Source of the DNA: Inhella crocodyli
GTDB lineage: Bacteria; Pseudomonadota; Gammaproteobacteria; Burkholderiales; Burkholderiaceae_C
Direction of reading: 5' to 3'
Length of the DNA stretch: 64,000 bases
Assembly: GCF_004004565.1 (NCBI RefSeq)
Contig: NZ_SACM01000003.1
Span: 372,001-436,000 of the forward strand
Positions within the stretch are counted from its first letter, which is position 1; every line of letters starts with the position of its first letter. Both the position numbers and the translations under genes were made by a program. Shown here in pieces: positions 18,243 through 29,371 of this stretch. Below the pieces are notes generated by a model, which worked only from the letters and a program-made list of their open reading frames with translations, searched no databases and had not been told where the DNA came from.

Positions 18243-19625
18243 TCACTTGCCGATGCAGAAGCGGCTGAAGATCTCGCCCAGCAGGTCGTCCGCCGTGAAC
18301 TGGCCGGTGATGGCCGACAACGCGTCGTGCGCCAGGCGCAGCTCTTCCGCCACCAGGTCCAGCGGCGGCGCCTTCAGGCCCACATGGGCCAGGGCCAGAC
18401 CCAGGTGCTCGGTGGTGGCGGCCAGCGCGCGCACGTGGCGCTCGCGGGCGATGAACAGGCCCTCTGGCACGGCCTGCCAGCCCACGCGGCGCAGCAACTC
18501 GCGGCGCAGCGCGTCCAGGCCCTCGCCGGTTTGGGCACTAAAGGCGATCGCCCCCTCGGGCACCGCCGCGTCGGGCGCGGCGTCGCGCTTGTTGAAGGCG
18601 TGCAGCAGGTGCGGCTCCAGGTTGGCGTCCACCGCCTGCAGCTGCGCACGGATGCGCGCGTCTTCGCGCTGGTAGTCGGCCTCGCCCCAGCGGGTCAGGT
18701 CGTGCAGGAACAGCACCACGTCGGCGTCGGCGATGGCCGCCCAGCTGCGCTGCACGCCGATCTTTTCGACCACATCGTCGGTGTCGCGCAGGCCCGCCGT
18801 GTCGGTGATGTGCAGCGGCACGCCGTCGATCTGGATGCTTTGCTGCAGCGCGTCGCGTGTGGTGCCGGCAATGGGCGTGACGATGGCCAGCTCGGCGCCT
18901 GCCAGCGCGTTCAAGAGCGCGCTCTTGCCCACATTGGGCTGGCCAGCCAGCACCACCTTCAGGCCCTCGCGCAGCAGCGCGCCTTGGCGCGTGCGCTCGC
19001 TGATGCGCGCCAGGCGCGCTTGCAAACCTTCCAGTTGGCCGATGACGTCGGCCTGCTGCACGAACTCGACGTCCTCTTCTTCGGGGAAGTCGAGCGTCGC
19101 CTCCACGAACATGCGCAGCTGCACCAGCGCGTCGCGCAGGCCGTTGACTTCTTTGGACAAGGCGCCATCCAGCGCCCGCGCGGCGCTGCGCGCGGCGGCC
19201 TCGGTGCTGGCGTCGATCAGGTCGGCCACGGCCTCCGCCTGCGCCAGGTCCAGCTTGCCGTTCAAAAAGGCGCGCTGCGTGAACTCGCCCGGCTCGGCCA
19301 GGCGCAGGCCCGGCATCAGCGCCAGGCAGCGCGCCAGCAGCAGCTGCAAGATGACCGGCCCGCCGTGGGCCTGCAGCTCCAGCACGTGCTCGCCGGTGTA
19401 GCTGTGCGGCGCTGGGAAGTGCAGCGACAGGCCGTGGTCGATGGGGCTGCCGTCGGCCGCGCGCAGCGCGCCGTAGTGCGCGTGCCGGGGCTTCAGCGCC
19501 TGGCCGCACAGGGCCTCGATCAAGCCGTCCAAGGGCTGCCGCGACGACACCCGCACGATGCCCACCGCCCCCCGCCCCGGTGCGGTGGCGATGGCGGCGA
19601 TGGGGTCTTGGTGACGGGCGAGCAT
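18243..19625 (-). CDS. mnmE: tRNA uridine-5-carboxymethylaminomethyl modification GTPase MnmE (TrmE)
   Basis: 460 aa from ATG 19625; an in-frame TTG at 19640 would add five residues. The N-terminal folate-binding domain opens [25 protein letters not shown]. The G domain has GQPNVGKS (about residues 228-235), AGTTRD and DTAGLRDT. The C-terminus ends FCIGK, carrying the CxGK motif required for catalysis. With MnmG it installs the cmnm5 group on wobble U34 of several tRNAs. It belongs to the conserved origin-side cluster but is separated from yidC by a 212-base gap containing a strong hairpin, so it may have its own promoter. Confidence 0.97.
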   Translation of the reverse strand: MLARHQDPIAAIATAPGRGAVGIVRVSSRQPLDGLIEALCGQALKPRHAHYGALRAADGSPIDHGLSLHFPAPHSYTGEHVLELQAHGGPVILQLLLARCLALMPGLRLAEPGEFTQRAFLNGKLDLAQAEAVADLIDASTEAAARSAARALDGALSKEVNGLRDALVQLRMFVEATLDFPEEEDVEFVQQADVIGQLEGLQARLARISERTRQGALLREGLKVVLAGQPNVGKSALLNALAGAELAIVTPIAGTTRDALQQSIQIDGVPLHITDTAGLRDTDDVVEKIGVQRSWAAIADADVVLFLHDLTRWGEADYQREDARIRAQLQAVDANLEPHLLHAFNKRDAAPDAAVPEGAIAFSAQTGEGLDALRRELLRRVGWQAVPEGLFIARERHVRALAATTEHLGLALAHVGLKAPPLDLVAEELRLAHDALSAITGQFTADDLLGEIFSRFCIGK

Positions 19626-19643
19626 CGTGCGATTGTCCAAATG

Positions 19644-19671
19644 AAAACGCCGCGCATCAGCGCGGCGTTTT
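19644..19671. terminator. Perfect hairpin between yidC and mnmE, likely bidirectional terminator
   Basis: Arms AAAACGCCGCG and CGCGGCGTTTT flank a 6-base loop (CATCAG). It has T-runs on both strands, so it can terminate leftward transcripts of the rpmH-yidC unit. It ends only about 19 bases upstream of the mnmE ATG. Confidence 0.75.
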
Positions 19672-19852
19672 GGAGTGTGGCGCGGGGGAAGGTCCTAGGC
19701 CGTTCTTCGTAGAACGCTCTGGGCACCTGGCAACCGCGAAAGACCTTCTTTCGAAGACCCTTGGGTGGCACGCCCCGCATGCCCTCGATTGAAATCCAGT
19801 CCGCCCTGCAAGGGGAGCCCTCGGACGCGGGGCCACCCCTCGTTCGCGTGAC

Positions 19853-21523
19853 TTAGTGCTGCACCCCGAGCTGTTTGTTGATCATCCATTGCTGGGCGAT
19901 CGACAGCAGGTTGTTCACCAACCAGTACAGCACCAGGCCGGCCGGGAAGAAGAAGAACAGGCCGCTGAAGATCAGGGGCATGATCCACATCATCTTGGCC
20001 TGCATGGGGTCCGGCGGCGCCGGTTGCAGCCACACCTGCAGCAAGCTGCTCAGCGTCAGCAGCACGGGCAGCACGTAGAACGGGTCCTTGGCGCTCAGGT
20101 CGGTGATCCACAGCAGCCAGGGCGCATGGCGCATCTCCACGCTGGACAGCAGCACCCAGTACAGCGCGATGAAGAAGGGCACCTGCAGCAGGATCGGCAG
20201 GCAGGACCCCAGCGGGTTGACCTTCTCCTCCTTGTAGATGCGCATCATTTCTTGCTGCATCTGCTGCGGCTTGTCCTTCAGGCGCTCCCGCATCTCCATG
20301 ATCTTCGGGTTCACCTTCTTCATCTTGGCCATCGAGCGGTAAGCGCTCGCGTTCAGGCCATAGAAGGCGATCTTCAGCAGCACCACCAGCAGCACGATGG
20401 ACCAGCCCCAGTTGCCGATCAGGTTGTGGATCTGGTCCAGCAGCCAGAACAGCGGCGTGGCCAAGATGCGGAAGAAGCCGTAGTCCTTCACCAGGTACAG
20501 GCCCGGCGCCAGGTCGGCCAGCTTCTTCTCTTCCTGCGGGCCCACGAACAGCAGGTCGTCGGCGTGCGCCGTGGCGCCGGCGGCGATGGGCTGCATCGGC
20601 AGCACCATGCCCGCCACGTACAGGCCGTCGTTATTCTGTCGAACGTAAAACTCGCGATCGGCCTTGTCGTTGCGGATCCAAGCGCTCACGAAGTAGTGCT
20701 GCACCATGGCCACCCAGCCGTCTTGCGCCTTGCGCTCGCCCTCGAACTCCTTCTTATTGAAAACGAGGTCCTTGAACTCGACCTTGGTGTACTTGATCTT
20801 GTCGTGGTACAGCGCCGGGCCGGTGAAGGTGTGCGTGCCCAGGTACTGCGAGCCTTGCGACATCGAGCTGCCATCGCGCTGCAACTGCAGGTACAGCTGC
20901 GGCGTCACCGGCGCCGTGCCGGCGTTCACCACCTCGTGCCGCACCTTCACGACGTAGCTGCCGCGCTCGAAGGTGTAGGTCTTCACCAGCTTCAGGCCGC
21001 CCAGCTCGGGCGACTCGAAGCGCAGGTTCAGCTGCTGCGCACCGTCGGCCAGCTTGCGCTCGGGCGACACCAAGGTCATTACCGCGTTGTCATGCCTTGG
21101 GGCATTCGGTACGCCCACCAAGCCCGACTGTGCGGCGTAAGCGCGCTGGCGATCCAGCACGCGCATCGGCGCGCGCTCGGGCGTGTCGTCGCCGTGCTTC
21201 AGCAGGGCCACGTCCACCAGGCTGCCGCCCAGGGTGCTGAACTGCGCCTTGATCAAGTCGGTCTCGATGGCCACCAGCTCGCCCTGCGGCGGCGCCGAGG
21301 CGGGCGCGCCGGGGGCCGCGGCCGCAGCCGGCGTGGCGCCGGTCTGCATGGCCGCCGGAAGCGCCGCGCTGGCGGGCGCGCCGGCCGCGGCCGGTTGCGT
21401 CGTGGCCGCCGGGGTGGGGCTGAACATCGAGGGGCGGCCTTGGTGACGCTGCCAGCCATCCCAAAGGAAGACCAGCGACATCGTGAAGACCACCCACAGC
21501 ACGGTGCGACGGATATCGGTCAT
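19853..21523 (-). CDS. yidC: Membrane protein insertase YidC
   Basis: 556 aa. The N-terminal signal-anchor helix ([20 protein letters not shown]) is followed by an Ala/Pro/Gly-rich linker and the large periplasmic beta-supersandwich domain (about 70-340). The conserved five-helix core then follows, with [19 protein letters not shown], the cytoplasmic hairpin [17 protein letters not shown] and [17 protein letters not shown]. It inserts and folds inner-membrane proteins alone or with SecYEG. Its ATG overlaps the TGA of yidD, so the two are translationally coupled, as in most proteobacteria. Confidence 0.97.
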   Translation of the reverse strand: MTDIRRTVLWVVFTMSLVFLWDGWQRHQGRPSMFSPTPAATTQPAAAGAPASAALPAAMQTGATPAAAAAPGAPASAPPQGELVAIETDLIKAQFSTLGGSLVDVALLKHGDDTPERAPMRVLDRQRAYAAQSGLVGVPNAPRHDNAVMTLVSPERKLADGAQQLNLRFESPELGGLKLVKTYTFERGSYVVKVRHEVVNAGTAPVTPQLYLQLQRDGSSMSQGSQYLGTHTFTGPALYHDKIKYTKVEFKDLVFNKKEFEGERKAQDGWVAMVQHYFVSAWIRNDKADREFYVRQNNDGLYVAGMVLPMQPIAAGATAHADDLLFVGPQEEKKLADLAPGLYLVKDYGFFRILATPLFWLLDQIHNLIGNWGWSIVLLVVLLKIAFYGLNASAYRSMAKMKKVNPKIMEMRERLKDKPQQMQQEMMRIYKEEKVNPLGSCLPILLQVPFFIALYWVLLSSVEMRHAPWLLWITDLSAKDPFYVLPVLLTLSSLLQVWLQPAPPDPMQAKMMWIMPLIFSGLFFFFPAGLVLYWLVNNLLSIAQQWMINKQLGVQH

Positions 21524-21789
21524 GGGTGCGAACGGGTTGAAGGATCGGAGAACAGGCGGGTGAACAGCCGCGGCGGCTGCTCGGGCACGGGGTCGTGCCC
21601 CCCCAAACAGAAAGGATGGCAGCGCAGCAGGCGCCGCGCCGCCAGGTACGAACCTGCGGCCGCGCCGTGGCGTTGCAAGGCCTGCATCGCGTAGCCCGAG
21701 CAGCTCGGGGTGTAGCGGCAGCCGGCGTTCAGCCAGTGGCTGAAAAACACTTGGTAGAAGCGCACCAGCGCCATCAGCAGGCGGCGCAT
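21520..21789 (-). CDS. yidD: Membrane protein insertion efficiency factor YidD
   Basis: 89 aa. The family core is intact: a short hydrophobic N-terminus ([15 protein letters not shown]), then the Cys-rich [15 protein letters not shown] and [13 protein letters not shown]. It is thought to help YidC insert proteins and sits at the inner face of the membrane. Its ATG overlaps the last base of the rnpA stop (TGATG) and its TGA overlaps the yidC start, so rnpA-yidD-yidC are all coupled. Confidence 0.96.
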   Translation of the reverse strand: MRRLLMALVRFYQVFFSHWLNAGCRYTPSCSGYAMQALQRHGAAAGSYLAARRLLRCHPFCLGGHDPVPEQPPRLFTRLFSDPSTRSHP

Positions 21790-22343
21790 CACGGCGTCAC
21801 CTGTGTGTCTTTGGGCGGGCGCGGCTTGGGCGGCTTCGGGTTCGCCGCGCGGCGCCACAGCGTGGCCAAGTCGTCGCGCAGGTGCAGGCGCAGCGCGTCG
21901 CTTTTGGCGCTGACGAACTGCTTTTTGTCGATCGGCGCGCGCAGGCGCACCGCCCACAGGCCGGCCGGCAAGGGCGCGCCGGCGCGCAGTTGCTCCAGCA
22001 GCGTGGCCCGCACCAGGCGCTTGACCAGGTTGCGCGTCACCGCGCGCTTGGCCAGGCGTTTGGGCACGACCAAGCCCAGCCAATGCCCGCTCACGTCGGA
22101 CGCGGCAGGCGGCTGGGCAGGTTCATCCACAACGGAGACGCTGCTCGGCACCGAGTCTGTGGATAACCCTGTGGGCAAGCTGTGACGAGGTGGCACAGGC
22201 CGACTGGGCACGCTGCTCAGATGGTGCACGGCGAACAGAGGGGATCGGGCGCGGCTGGGCTGACCCAGCAGTCGCTCAAAGTCGGCCGCACGCTGGATGC
22301 GGCCGGGGCTGGGGCACAGGCCCAGACGCTCGGGCGACGTCAT
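21789..22343 (-). CDS. rnpA: Ribonuclease P protein component with an internal insertion
   Basis: 184 aa, longer than the usual 115-130. The fold starts with [13 protein letters not shown] and resumes with [27 protein letters not shown], which contains the RNR motif that contacts the RNA subunit. Between them lies a Pro/Ser/Val-rich insertion of roughly 40 residues (about 45-88), as seen in other Burkholderiales. The DNA for this insertion contains the DnaA-box-like sites listed separately, one read as TTA-TCC-ACA (Leu-Ser-Thr). With RNase P RNA it matures tRNA 5' ends. It lies 20 bases after rpmH. Confidence 0.93.
   Translation of the reverse strand: MTSPERLGLCPSPGRIQRAADFERLLGQPSRARSPLFAVHHLSSVPSRPVPPRHSLPTGLSTDSVPSSVSVVDEPAQPPAASDVSGHWLGLVVPKRLAKRAVTRNLVKRLVRATLLEQLRAGAPLPAGLWAVRLRAPIDKKQFVSAKSDALRLHLRDDLATLWRRAANPKPPKPRPPKDTQVTP
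22123..22178. promoter_or_regulatory. Cluster of DnaA-box-like sites inside rnpA
   Basis: Three 9-mers lie within 56 bases: TCATCCACA (22123-22131, one mismatch), TGTGGATAA (22158-22166, reverse complement of the perfect box TTATCCACA) and TGTGGGCAA (22170-22178, one mismatch to TTGTCCACA). They lie in the non-conserved insertion of RnpA. The perfect box forces a TTA Leu codon, which is very rare in a genome this G+C-rich, suggesting the DNA site rather than the protein is selected. Confidence 0.5.
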
Positions 22344-22363
22344 GGCGCCGCCGGCAAGCAGTC

Positions 22364-22498
22364 TTAGACAGCCAGGCGCTTGCGGCCCTTGGCGCGGCGA
22401 GCGGCCAACACGGCACGGCCACCGCGGGACTTCATGCGCACCAGGAAACCGTGCGTACGAGCGCGGCGGACCTTGGAGCCTTGGTAAGTGCGTTTCAT
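22364..22498 (-). CDS. rpmH: 50S ribosomal protein L34
   Basis: 44 aa, full length for the family, starting [18 protein letters not shown] and ending KGRKRLAV. A good AGGTGA ribosome-binding site precedes ATG 22498. It is the first gene of the leftward rpmH-rnpA-yidD-yidC unit. This highly basic protein sits in the large ribosomal subunit. The candidate promoter lies about 190 bases upstream. Confidence 0.98.
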   Translation of the reverse strand: MKRTYQGSKVRRARTHGFLVRMKSRGGRAVLAARRAKGRKRLAV

Positions 22499-22686
22499 GG
22501 GATCACCTGATTCATCGTGGTCTGCACGCCAGACGACCTGACCGGGATTGGCAACAGGACGGCGGCACGCACGACGGGGTTTGACAAGCGCCTCTCGACC
22601 GCGAACCCCCAAGGCCCCACCCGTGAGCCCGGAAACCCGGGAAGGTAGGCAAAGGAAATCCGCCGCCAAACGGCGAAAAGCCCGCG

Positions 22687-22716
22687 ATTACACCAAAGCT
22701 TTCCACCCGGCGTCAA
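22687..22716 (-). promoter_or_regulatory. Sigma-70 promoter candidate for rpmH-rnpA-yidD-yidC
   Basis: On the minus strand the sequence reads TTGACG (22716-22711), an 18-base spacer, then TGTAAT (22692-22687). Both boxes match the consensus well. The start site would be near 22680, about 180 bases upstream of rpmH. Confidence 0.5.
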
Positions 22717-22770
22717 GGTCAACCCCAAGTCGCTGTGGGATGTCGGGGGCCACCCCCCTCGGAAAACTCC

Positions 22771-22779
22771 TGTGGATAA
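22771..22779 (-). promoter_or_regulatory. Perfect DnaA box upstream of the dnaA promoter
   Basis: TGTGGATAA is the reverse complement of the consensus TTATCCACA. It sits just upstream of the -35 of the candidate dnaA promoter, a position suited to autoregulation of dnaA and to initiator binding at the origin. Confidence 0.75.
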
Positions 22780-22783
22780 ATCC

Positions 22784-22811
22784 TTGGCAGCGGGGCCCGC
22801 GTCCGTACAAT
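22784..22811 (+). promoter_or_regulatory. Sigma-70 promoter candidate for dnaA
   Basis: TTGGCA (22784-22789), a 16-base spacer and TACAAT (22806-22811). It is flanked by DnaA boxes at 22771-22779 and 22832-22840. The predicted start (about 22818) gives a leader of about 35 bases before ATG 22853. Confidence 0.6.
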
Positions 22812-22831
22812 CGCCGGCCTTGAAAAGAGAC

Positions 22832-22840
22832 TTGTCCACA
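22832..22840 (+). promoter_or_regulatory. DnaA box TTGTCCACA in the dnaA leader
   Basis: It matches the relaxed consensus TTRTNCACA. It lies 12 bases before the dnaA ATG and downstream of the candidate start site, consistent with DnaA repressing its own gene. Confidence 0.6.
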
Positions 22841-22852
22841 TGTCCGCCCACC

Positions 22853-24355
22853 ATGTCTGATGCCGCCCTGCCGGGCGCTGCCCTGACACCCGACCTCTCC
22901 GCCACCCTGGTTTCTGGCGCCCTGTCATCGCCGGCCGAGGTGTGGGCGCAAGCCTGCGCGCGCCTGGCGGCCGACCTGCCCGAGCAGCAGTTCAACACCT
23001 GGATCAAGCCCCTGGCCGAACCCAGCCTCACGCTCGAGCCCGAGGGCTGGACCGCCAAGCTCACGGTGCCCAACCGCTTCAAGCTGGACTGGATCCGCAC
23101 GCAGTACGCCGGCCGCCTGGAAGGCCTGCTGACCGACGTCGTCGGCGCGCCCGTGCGCCTGGCCCTGGCCGTGCAGGCCAACACCACGCCGCCCACCCGC
23201 GCCCAAGCGCCCCAGGCCGCTCAAGCGGCGCAGGCCCAGTCCGGCGCGCCAGCCGGCAACGCCTCGGCCCCGGCGGCGCCCGCGCGCGCCACCGCGCCCA
23301 CCAACGCCTGGGCCGGCGGCACCGCCGTGGCCCCCAGCAACCGCCTGAACCCGGCCCTCACCTTCGACACCCTGGTGGCCGGCCGCGCCAACCAAATGGC
23401 CCGCACCGCCGCCTTGCACGTGGCCGGCGCGCCCGGCGGCACCTACAACCCGCTGTTCATCTACGGCGGCGTGGGCCTGGGCAAAACCCACCTGGTGCAC
23501 GCCGTGGGCAACGCCCTGCTGGCCGACCGCCCCGACGCCCGCGTGCTCTACCTGCACGCCGAGCAGTTCATCAGCGACGTCGTCAAGAACTACCAGCGCA
23601 AGACCTTCGACGAGCTCAAGGCCAAATACCACTCGCTGGACCTGCTGCTGATCGACGACGTGCAGTTCTTCGCCGGCAAGGACCGCACCCAAGAAGAGTT
23701 CTTCAACGCCTTCGAGGCCCTGCTGGCCAAGAAGGCACACATCATCATGACCTCGGACACCTACCCCAAGGGGCTGGTGGACATCGACGAGCGCCTGACC
23801 AGCCGCTTCGACTCGGGCCTGACCGTGGCCATCGAGCCGCCCGAGCTGGAAATGCGCGTGGCCATCTTGATCCGCAAGAGCGAGCAAGAAGGCATGCCCC
23901 TGCCCGAGGACGTGGCCTTCTTCATCGCCAAGAACGTGCGCGCCAACGTGCGCGAGCTCGAAGGCGCGCTGCGCAAGGTGCTGGCCTTCGCCAAGTTCTC
24001 ACACAAGGAAGTCACCATCGCCCTGGCCCGGGAGGCCCTGAAGGACCTGCTGTCCATCCAGAACCGGCAGATCGGGGTCGAGAACATCCAGAAGACGGTG
24101 GCCGACTTCTACAAGATCAAGGTCGCCGACATGTACAGCAAGAAGCGCCCGGCCTCCATCGCCCGGCCGCGCCAAATTGCCATGTACCTGGCCAAGGAAC
24201 TGACGCAAAAGAGCCTGCCCGAAATCGGCGAGCTCTTTGGCGGCCGCGACCACACCACCGTGCTGCACGCCGTGCGCAAGATCGGCGGCGAGCGGCAAAA
24301 GAACACCGAGCTGAACCAGCAACTGCACGTGCTGGAGCAAACGCTTAAAGGCTGA
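22853..24355 (+). CDS. dnaA: Chromosomal replication initiator protein DnaA
   Basis: 500 aa from ATG 22853. The order is: N-terminal DnaB/DiaA-interaction domain ([27 protein letters not shown]), an Ala/Gln/Pro-rich linker (about 105-165), an AAA+ domain and the C-terminal duplex-DNA-binding domain. The AAA+ domain has Walker [11 protein letters not shown] (about 204-213), Walker [11 protein letters not shown] and sensor TSDTYPKGL. The DNA-binding domain ends with the signature [15 protein letters not shown]. DnaA-ATP melts oriC and loads DnaB. The upstream ORF extension to 22772 runs through the promoter and is rejected. dnaN follows after 60 bases. Confidence 0.98.
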   Translation: MSDAALPGAALTPDLSATLVSGALSSPAEVWAQACARLAADLPEQQFNTWIKPLAEPSLTLEPEGWTAKLTVPNRFKLDWIRTQYAGRLEGLLTDVVGAPVRLALAVQANTTPPTRAQAPQAAQAAQAQSGAPAGNASAPAAPARATAPTNAWAGGTAVAPSNRLNPALTFDTLVAGRANQMARTAALHVAGAPGGTYNPLFIYGGVGLGKTHLVHAVGNALLADRPDARVLYLHAEQFISDVVKNYQRKTFDELKAKYHSLDLLLIDDVQFFAGKDRTQEEFFNAFEALLAKKAHIIMTSDTYPKGLVDIDERLTSRFDSGLTVAIEPPELEMRVAILIRKSEQEGMPLPEDVAFFIAKNVRANVRELEGALRKVLAFAKFSHKEVTIALAREALKDLLSIQNRQIGVENIQKTVADFYKIKVADMYSKKRPASIARPRQIAMYLAKELTQKSLPEIGELFGGRDHTTVLHAVRKIGGERQKNTELNQQLHVLEQTLKG

Positions 24356-24415
24356 CCCTGAGCCTGCGGCGAGAATGCCCGTTGGCCTAGAAGATCCCTC
24401 TCGGAGACGCAGAAG

Positions 24416-25534
24416 ATGATCGTCCTCAAAGGACCCCAAGACCAGTTGCTCGGCGCCCTGCAATCGGTGGCCGGCATCGTCGAGCGCCGCCACACGCTGC
24501 CCATCCTGGCCAACGTGTTGCTGCGTCGCCAAGGCGACGAGGTCGAACTCATCACCTCCGACCTGGAAATCCAGGTGCGCACCCGCGCCAAGTTCGACGG
24601 CAGCAGCGAGCCCTTCGCCACCACCGTGGGCGCCCGCAAGCTCATCGACATCCTCAAAAGCCTGCCCAGCGACCAGCTCTGCAGCCTGTCCAGCGCCCAA
24701 GGCAAGCTCACCCTGCAGGCCGGCAAAAGTCGCTTCACCCTGCAAACCCTGCCGGCCGACGACTTCCCGCTGGTGCAAGAGGCCGTCGACTTCGGTCCCG
24801 CCTTCAGCGTGCCCCAGGCCACCCTCAAGGGCCTGATCAACCAAGTGCACTTCGCCATGGCGGTGCACGACATCCGCTTCTACCTGAACGGCATCCTCTT
24901 CGTGGCCGAGGGCAAGACCCTCACCCTGGTGGCCACCGACGGCCACCGCCTGGCCCTGGCCCAGGCCACGCTGGACGTGGACATGCCCAAGCAAGAGGTC
25001 ATCCTGCCGCGCAAGACCGTGCTGGAACTGCAGCGCCTGCTCAAGGACAGCGCCAAGGACGAAGGCGCCGCCATCGAGATGCGCTTCTCCAGCAACCAAG
25101 CCCGCTTCAGCTTCAGCGGCCTGGAGTTCGTGACCAAGCTCGTCGAGGGCAAGTTCCCCGACTACAACCGCGTCATTCCCAAGGGCCACAAGCACAAGCT
25201 CATCCTGGGCCGCGCCCCGCTGCTGGCCTCGCTGCAGCGCGCCGCCATCCTGACGAGCGAGAAGTTCAAGGCCGTTCGCCTGACCTTCCACGAGCACACC
25301 CTGACCATCGCCGCCAGCAACGCCGAGCAGGAAGAGGCCAAGGAAGAAATCGAAATCGACTACGACGGCGACAAGATCGAAACCGGCTTCAACGTCACCT
25401 ACCTCACCGAGGTGCTGGCCAACATGCCGCAAGAGATGGTCGCCCTCGACCTGAACGACAGCGCCAGCAGCGCGCTCTTCTCCATTCCTGAACGCAGCGA
25501 CTTCAAGTACGTGGTCATGCCCATGCGCATCTGA
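24416..25534 (+). CDS. dnaN: DNA polymerase III beta subunit (sliding clamp)
   Basis: 372 aa, close to the usual 366-370. It has three repeats of the clamp fold, beginning MIVLKGPQDQLLGALQSVAGIVERRHTLPILANVLL and ending SDFKYVVMPMRI, the standard C-terminus (VVMPMR) next to the protein-binding cleft. ATG 24416 has a GGAGA site. It forms the ring that tethers polymerases to DNA. The stretch EEAKEEIEIDYDGD matches the family. A terminator separates it from gyrB. Confidence 0.98.
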   Translation: MIVLKGPQDQLLGALQSVAGIVERRHTLPILANVLLRRQGDEVELITSDLEIQVRTRAKFDGSSEPFATTVGARKLIDILKSLPSDQLCSLSSAQGKLTLQAGKSRFTLQTLPADDFPLVQEAVDFGPAFSVPQATLKGLINQVHFAMAVHDIRFYLNGILFVAEGKTLTLVATDGHRLALAQATLDVDMPKQEVILPRKTVLELQRLLKDSAKDEGAAIEMRFSSNQARFSFSGLEFVTKLVEGKFPDYNRVIPKGHKHKLILGRAPLLASLQRAAILTSEKFKAVRLTFHEHTLTIAASNAEQEEAKEEIEIDYDGDKIETGFNVTYLTEVLANMPQEMVALDLNDSASSALFSIPERSDFKYVVMPMRI

Positions 25535-25553
25535 CCTCGTCAGCGTCAAGAAC

Positions 25554-25575
25554 AAAGCGGGCCTCGGCCCGCTTT
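25554..25575 (+). terminator. Intrinsic terminator between dnaN and gyrB
   Basis: The stem AAAGCGGGCC/GGCCCGCTTT with a 2-base loop is followed by GGTGTTT. It lies 20 bases after the dnaN stop, so gyrB probably also has its own promoter. Confidence 0.65.
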
Positions 25576-25584
25576 GGTGTTTGA

Positions 25585-28155
<2,571 letters not shown>

Positions 28156-28187
28156 AGCGACCGTCGACGCATAGGCCGCCAGATTAG

Positions 28188-28358
28188 TTGCGACTCGCGC
28201 CTTTGAAGGCCGTGGCCGATGCCGAGCATCGCAGCATGGTGAACATGCTTGAAGTGTTGCTGGCCAACTACTGCTCGAACTCAAACAAGGCACGTCGTCC
28301 TGCGACCAAGGACCATACACCTCATCGAGCAGCACCCAAACAGAAGCTCATCCCTTGA
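28188..28358 (+). pseudogene. Truncated ribbon-helix-helix (CopG/Arc-type) protein remnant
   Basis: In this frame the sequence reads LKAVADAEHRSMVNMLEVLLANYC followed by a basic tail (KARRPATKDHTPHRAAPKQK) and a stop. The first part matches the two helices of RHH DNA-binding proteins (compare LKALAEAEGRSLNALIEEAL). The N-terminal beta-strand that contacts DNA is missing, and an in-frame TAG lies at 28185-28187 just upstream, so it is a 5'-truncated remnant. It could alternatively be translated from TTG 28188 as a 56-aa fragment, but there is no good ribosome-binding site. Confidence 0.5.
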
Positions 28359-28384
28359 GCCTTTGGGCGGCTAGAAGACCAAAA

Positions 28385-29371
28385 ATGCTCAGCCCAATCC
28401 CAGTGAAACTGAACGAACTTGAGCGGTTGAAGCTCGCTTCAACAGCACACCACTTGAAAGCCAGCAAGTCTCAGGATGTCTCTGAGTTGCTGACGCACGA
28501 CTACGCCTTGTGGCAAGGCAAGCTCGAAGGCCTGCTCGAACTACTCCCCAATGAGCCGCTCTTCGATTTGATCGTCTCCTCCCCGCCGTACAACATCGGA
28601 AAAGAGTACGAGACTCGGCAAGCACTCGATAGCTATTTGGAGTGGCAAGAACAGCTAATTGATGAGCTCGTCCCTCGGCTCAAACCTGGCGGCTCCTTGT
28701 GCTGGCAAGTGGGGACCTATGTCGATGACAACCAGATTTGGCCGTTGGACATTGAGTTCGCTCCGATCTTTAAGCGCCACGGATTGCAGCTACGCAATCG
28801 CGTGGTGTGGCACTTTGGCCATGGCCTGCATGCACAAAAGCGCTTCTCGGGCCGCTACGAGGTTGTGCTTTGGTACACCAAGACCAAGACCAGCAAAGAC
28901 AAGTACACCTTCAACCTGGACATGGTTCGGGTTCCTGCCAAGTACCCAGGGAAAAAGCATTTCAAGGGTCCCAACCAGGGGGAGTTCTCGGGCAATCCGC
29001 TGGGCAAGAACCCCGAAGACGTTTGGAACATTCCCAACGTCAAAGGCAACCACGTTGAAAAGACCAATCACCCTTGCCAATTCCCTGTGGGCCTCATCGA
29101 GCGGCTGGTGCTCTCACTCACCAACCCCGGGGACTTGGTGTTCGATCCGTTTGCAGGCGTTGCCTCTGCGGGCGTAGCAGCAGCTCTACACGGTCGTCGC
29201 TTTTGGGGCTGCGAGCTCAACGCCAGCTATGCCAAGACAGGCTTTGAACGGTTGCAAGAAGCCCTCGATGGCACGATTCGCTATCGCCCGCACAACAGGC
29301 CCGTGTTTGATCACACCAGAAGTAGCCTTTCGCGGGCCCCGGAGGGGTACAAAACTCGGGAGGAAGAGTGA
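28385..29371 (+). CDS. DNA methyltransferase, beta class (SPPY type, probably N4-cytosine)
   Basis: 328 aa from ATG 28385; a TTG at 28355 would add ten residues. Catalytic motif IV SSPPYNIG lies near the N-terminus (about residue 64). The AdoMet-binding motif I VFDPFAGVASAGVAA lies near the C-terminus (about 252-266), so the order is that of beta-class amino-methyltransferases. SPPY rather than DPPY is typical of N4-cytosine enzymes, though some N6-adenine enzymes share it. The middle (HFGHGLHAQKRFSGRYEVVLWYTK) is the usual post-IV region. Its stop overlaps the next start (GTGAAG), so it pairs with a putative restriction enzyme. It probably protects self DNA. Confidence 0.88.
   Translation: MLSPIPVKLNELERLKLASTAHHLKASKSQDVSELLTHDYALWQGKLEGLLELLPNEPLFDLIVSSPPYNIGKEYETRQALDSYLEWQEQLIDELVPRLKPGGSLCWQVGTYVDDNQIWPLDIEFAPIFKRHGLQLRNRVVWHFGHGLHAQKRFSGRYEVVLWYTKTKTSKDKYTFNLDMVRVPAKYPGKKHFKGPNQGEFSGNPLGKNPEDVWNIPNVKGNHVEKTNHPCQFPVGLIERLVLSLTNPGDLVFDPFAGVASAGVAAALHGRRFWGCELNASYAKTGFERLQEALDGTIRYRPHNRPVFDHTRSSLSRAPEGYKTREEE

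Larger units (their letters stand above)
22499..22852. other. rpmH-dnaA intergenic region, probable part of oriC
   Basis: A 354-base gap between divergent rpmH and dnaA, the classical origin position in many proteobacteria. It holds one perfect DnaA box (22771-22779), one near-perfect (TTGTCCACA, 22832-22840), a candidate dnaA promoter and a candidate rpmH promoter. I see no clear AT-rich unwinding element; the least G+C-rich stretch is around 22660-22700. Confidence 0.5.

Noticed and set aside
19672-19852. Gap between yidC and mnmE examined for a small gene or mobile-element remnant
   Set aside because: No ORF with a ribosome-binding site and no repeats beyond the hairpin at 19644-19671.
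22772-22852. 5' extension of dnaA to a GTG at 22772
   Set aside because: The extension would be translated from inside a DnaA box and across the dnaA promoter; ATG 22853 fits the family start.
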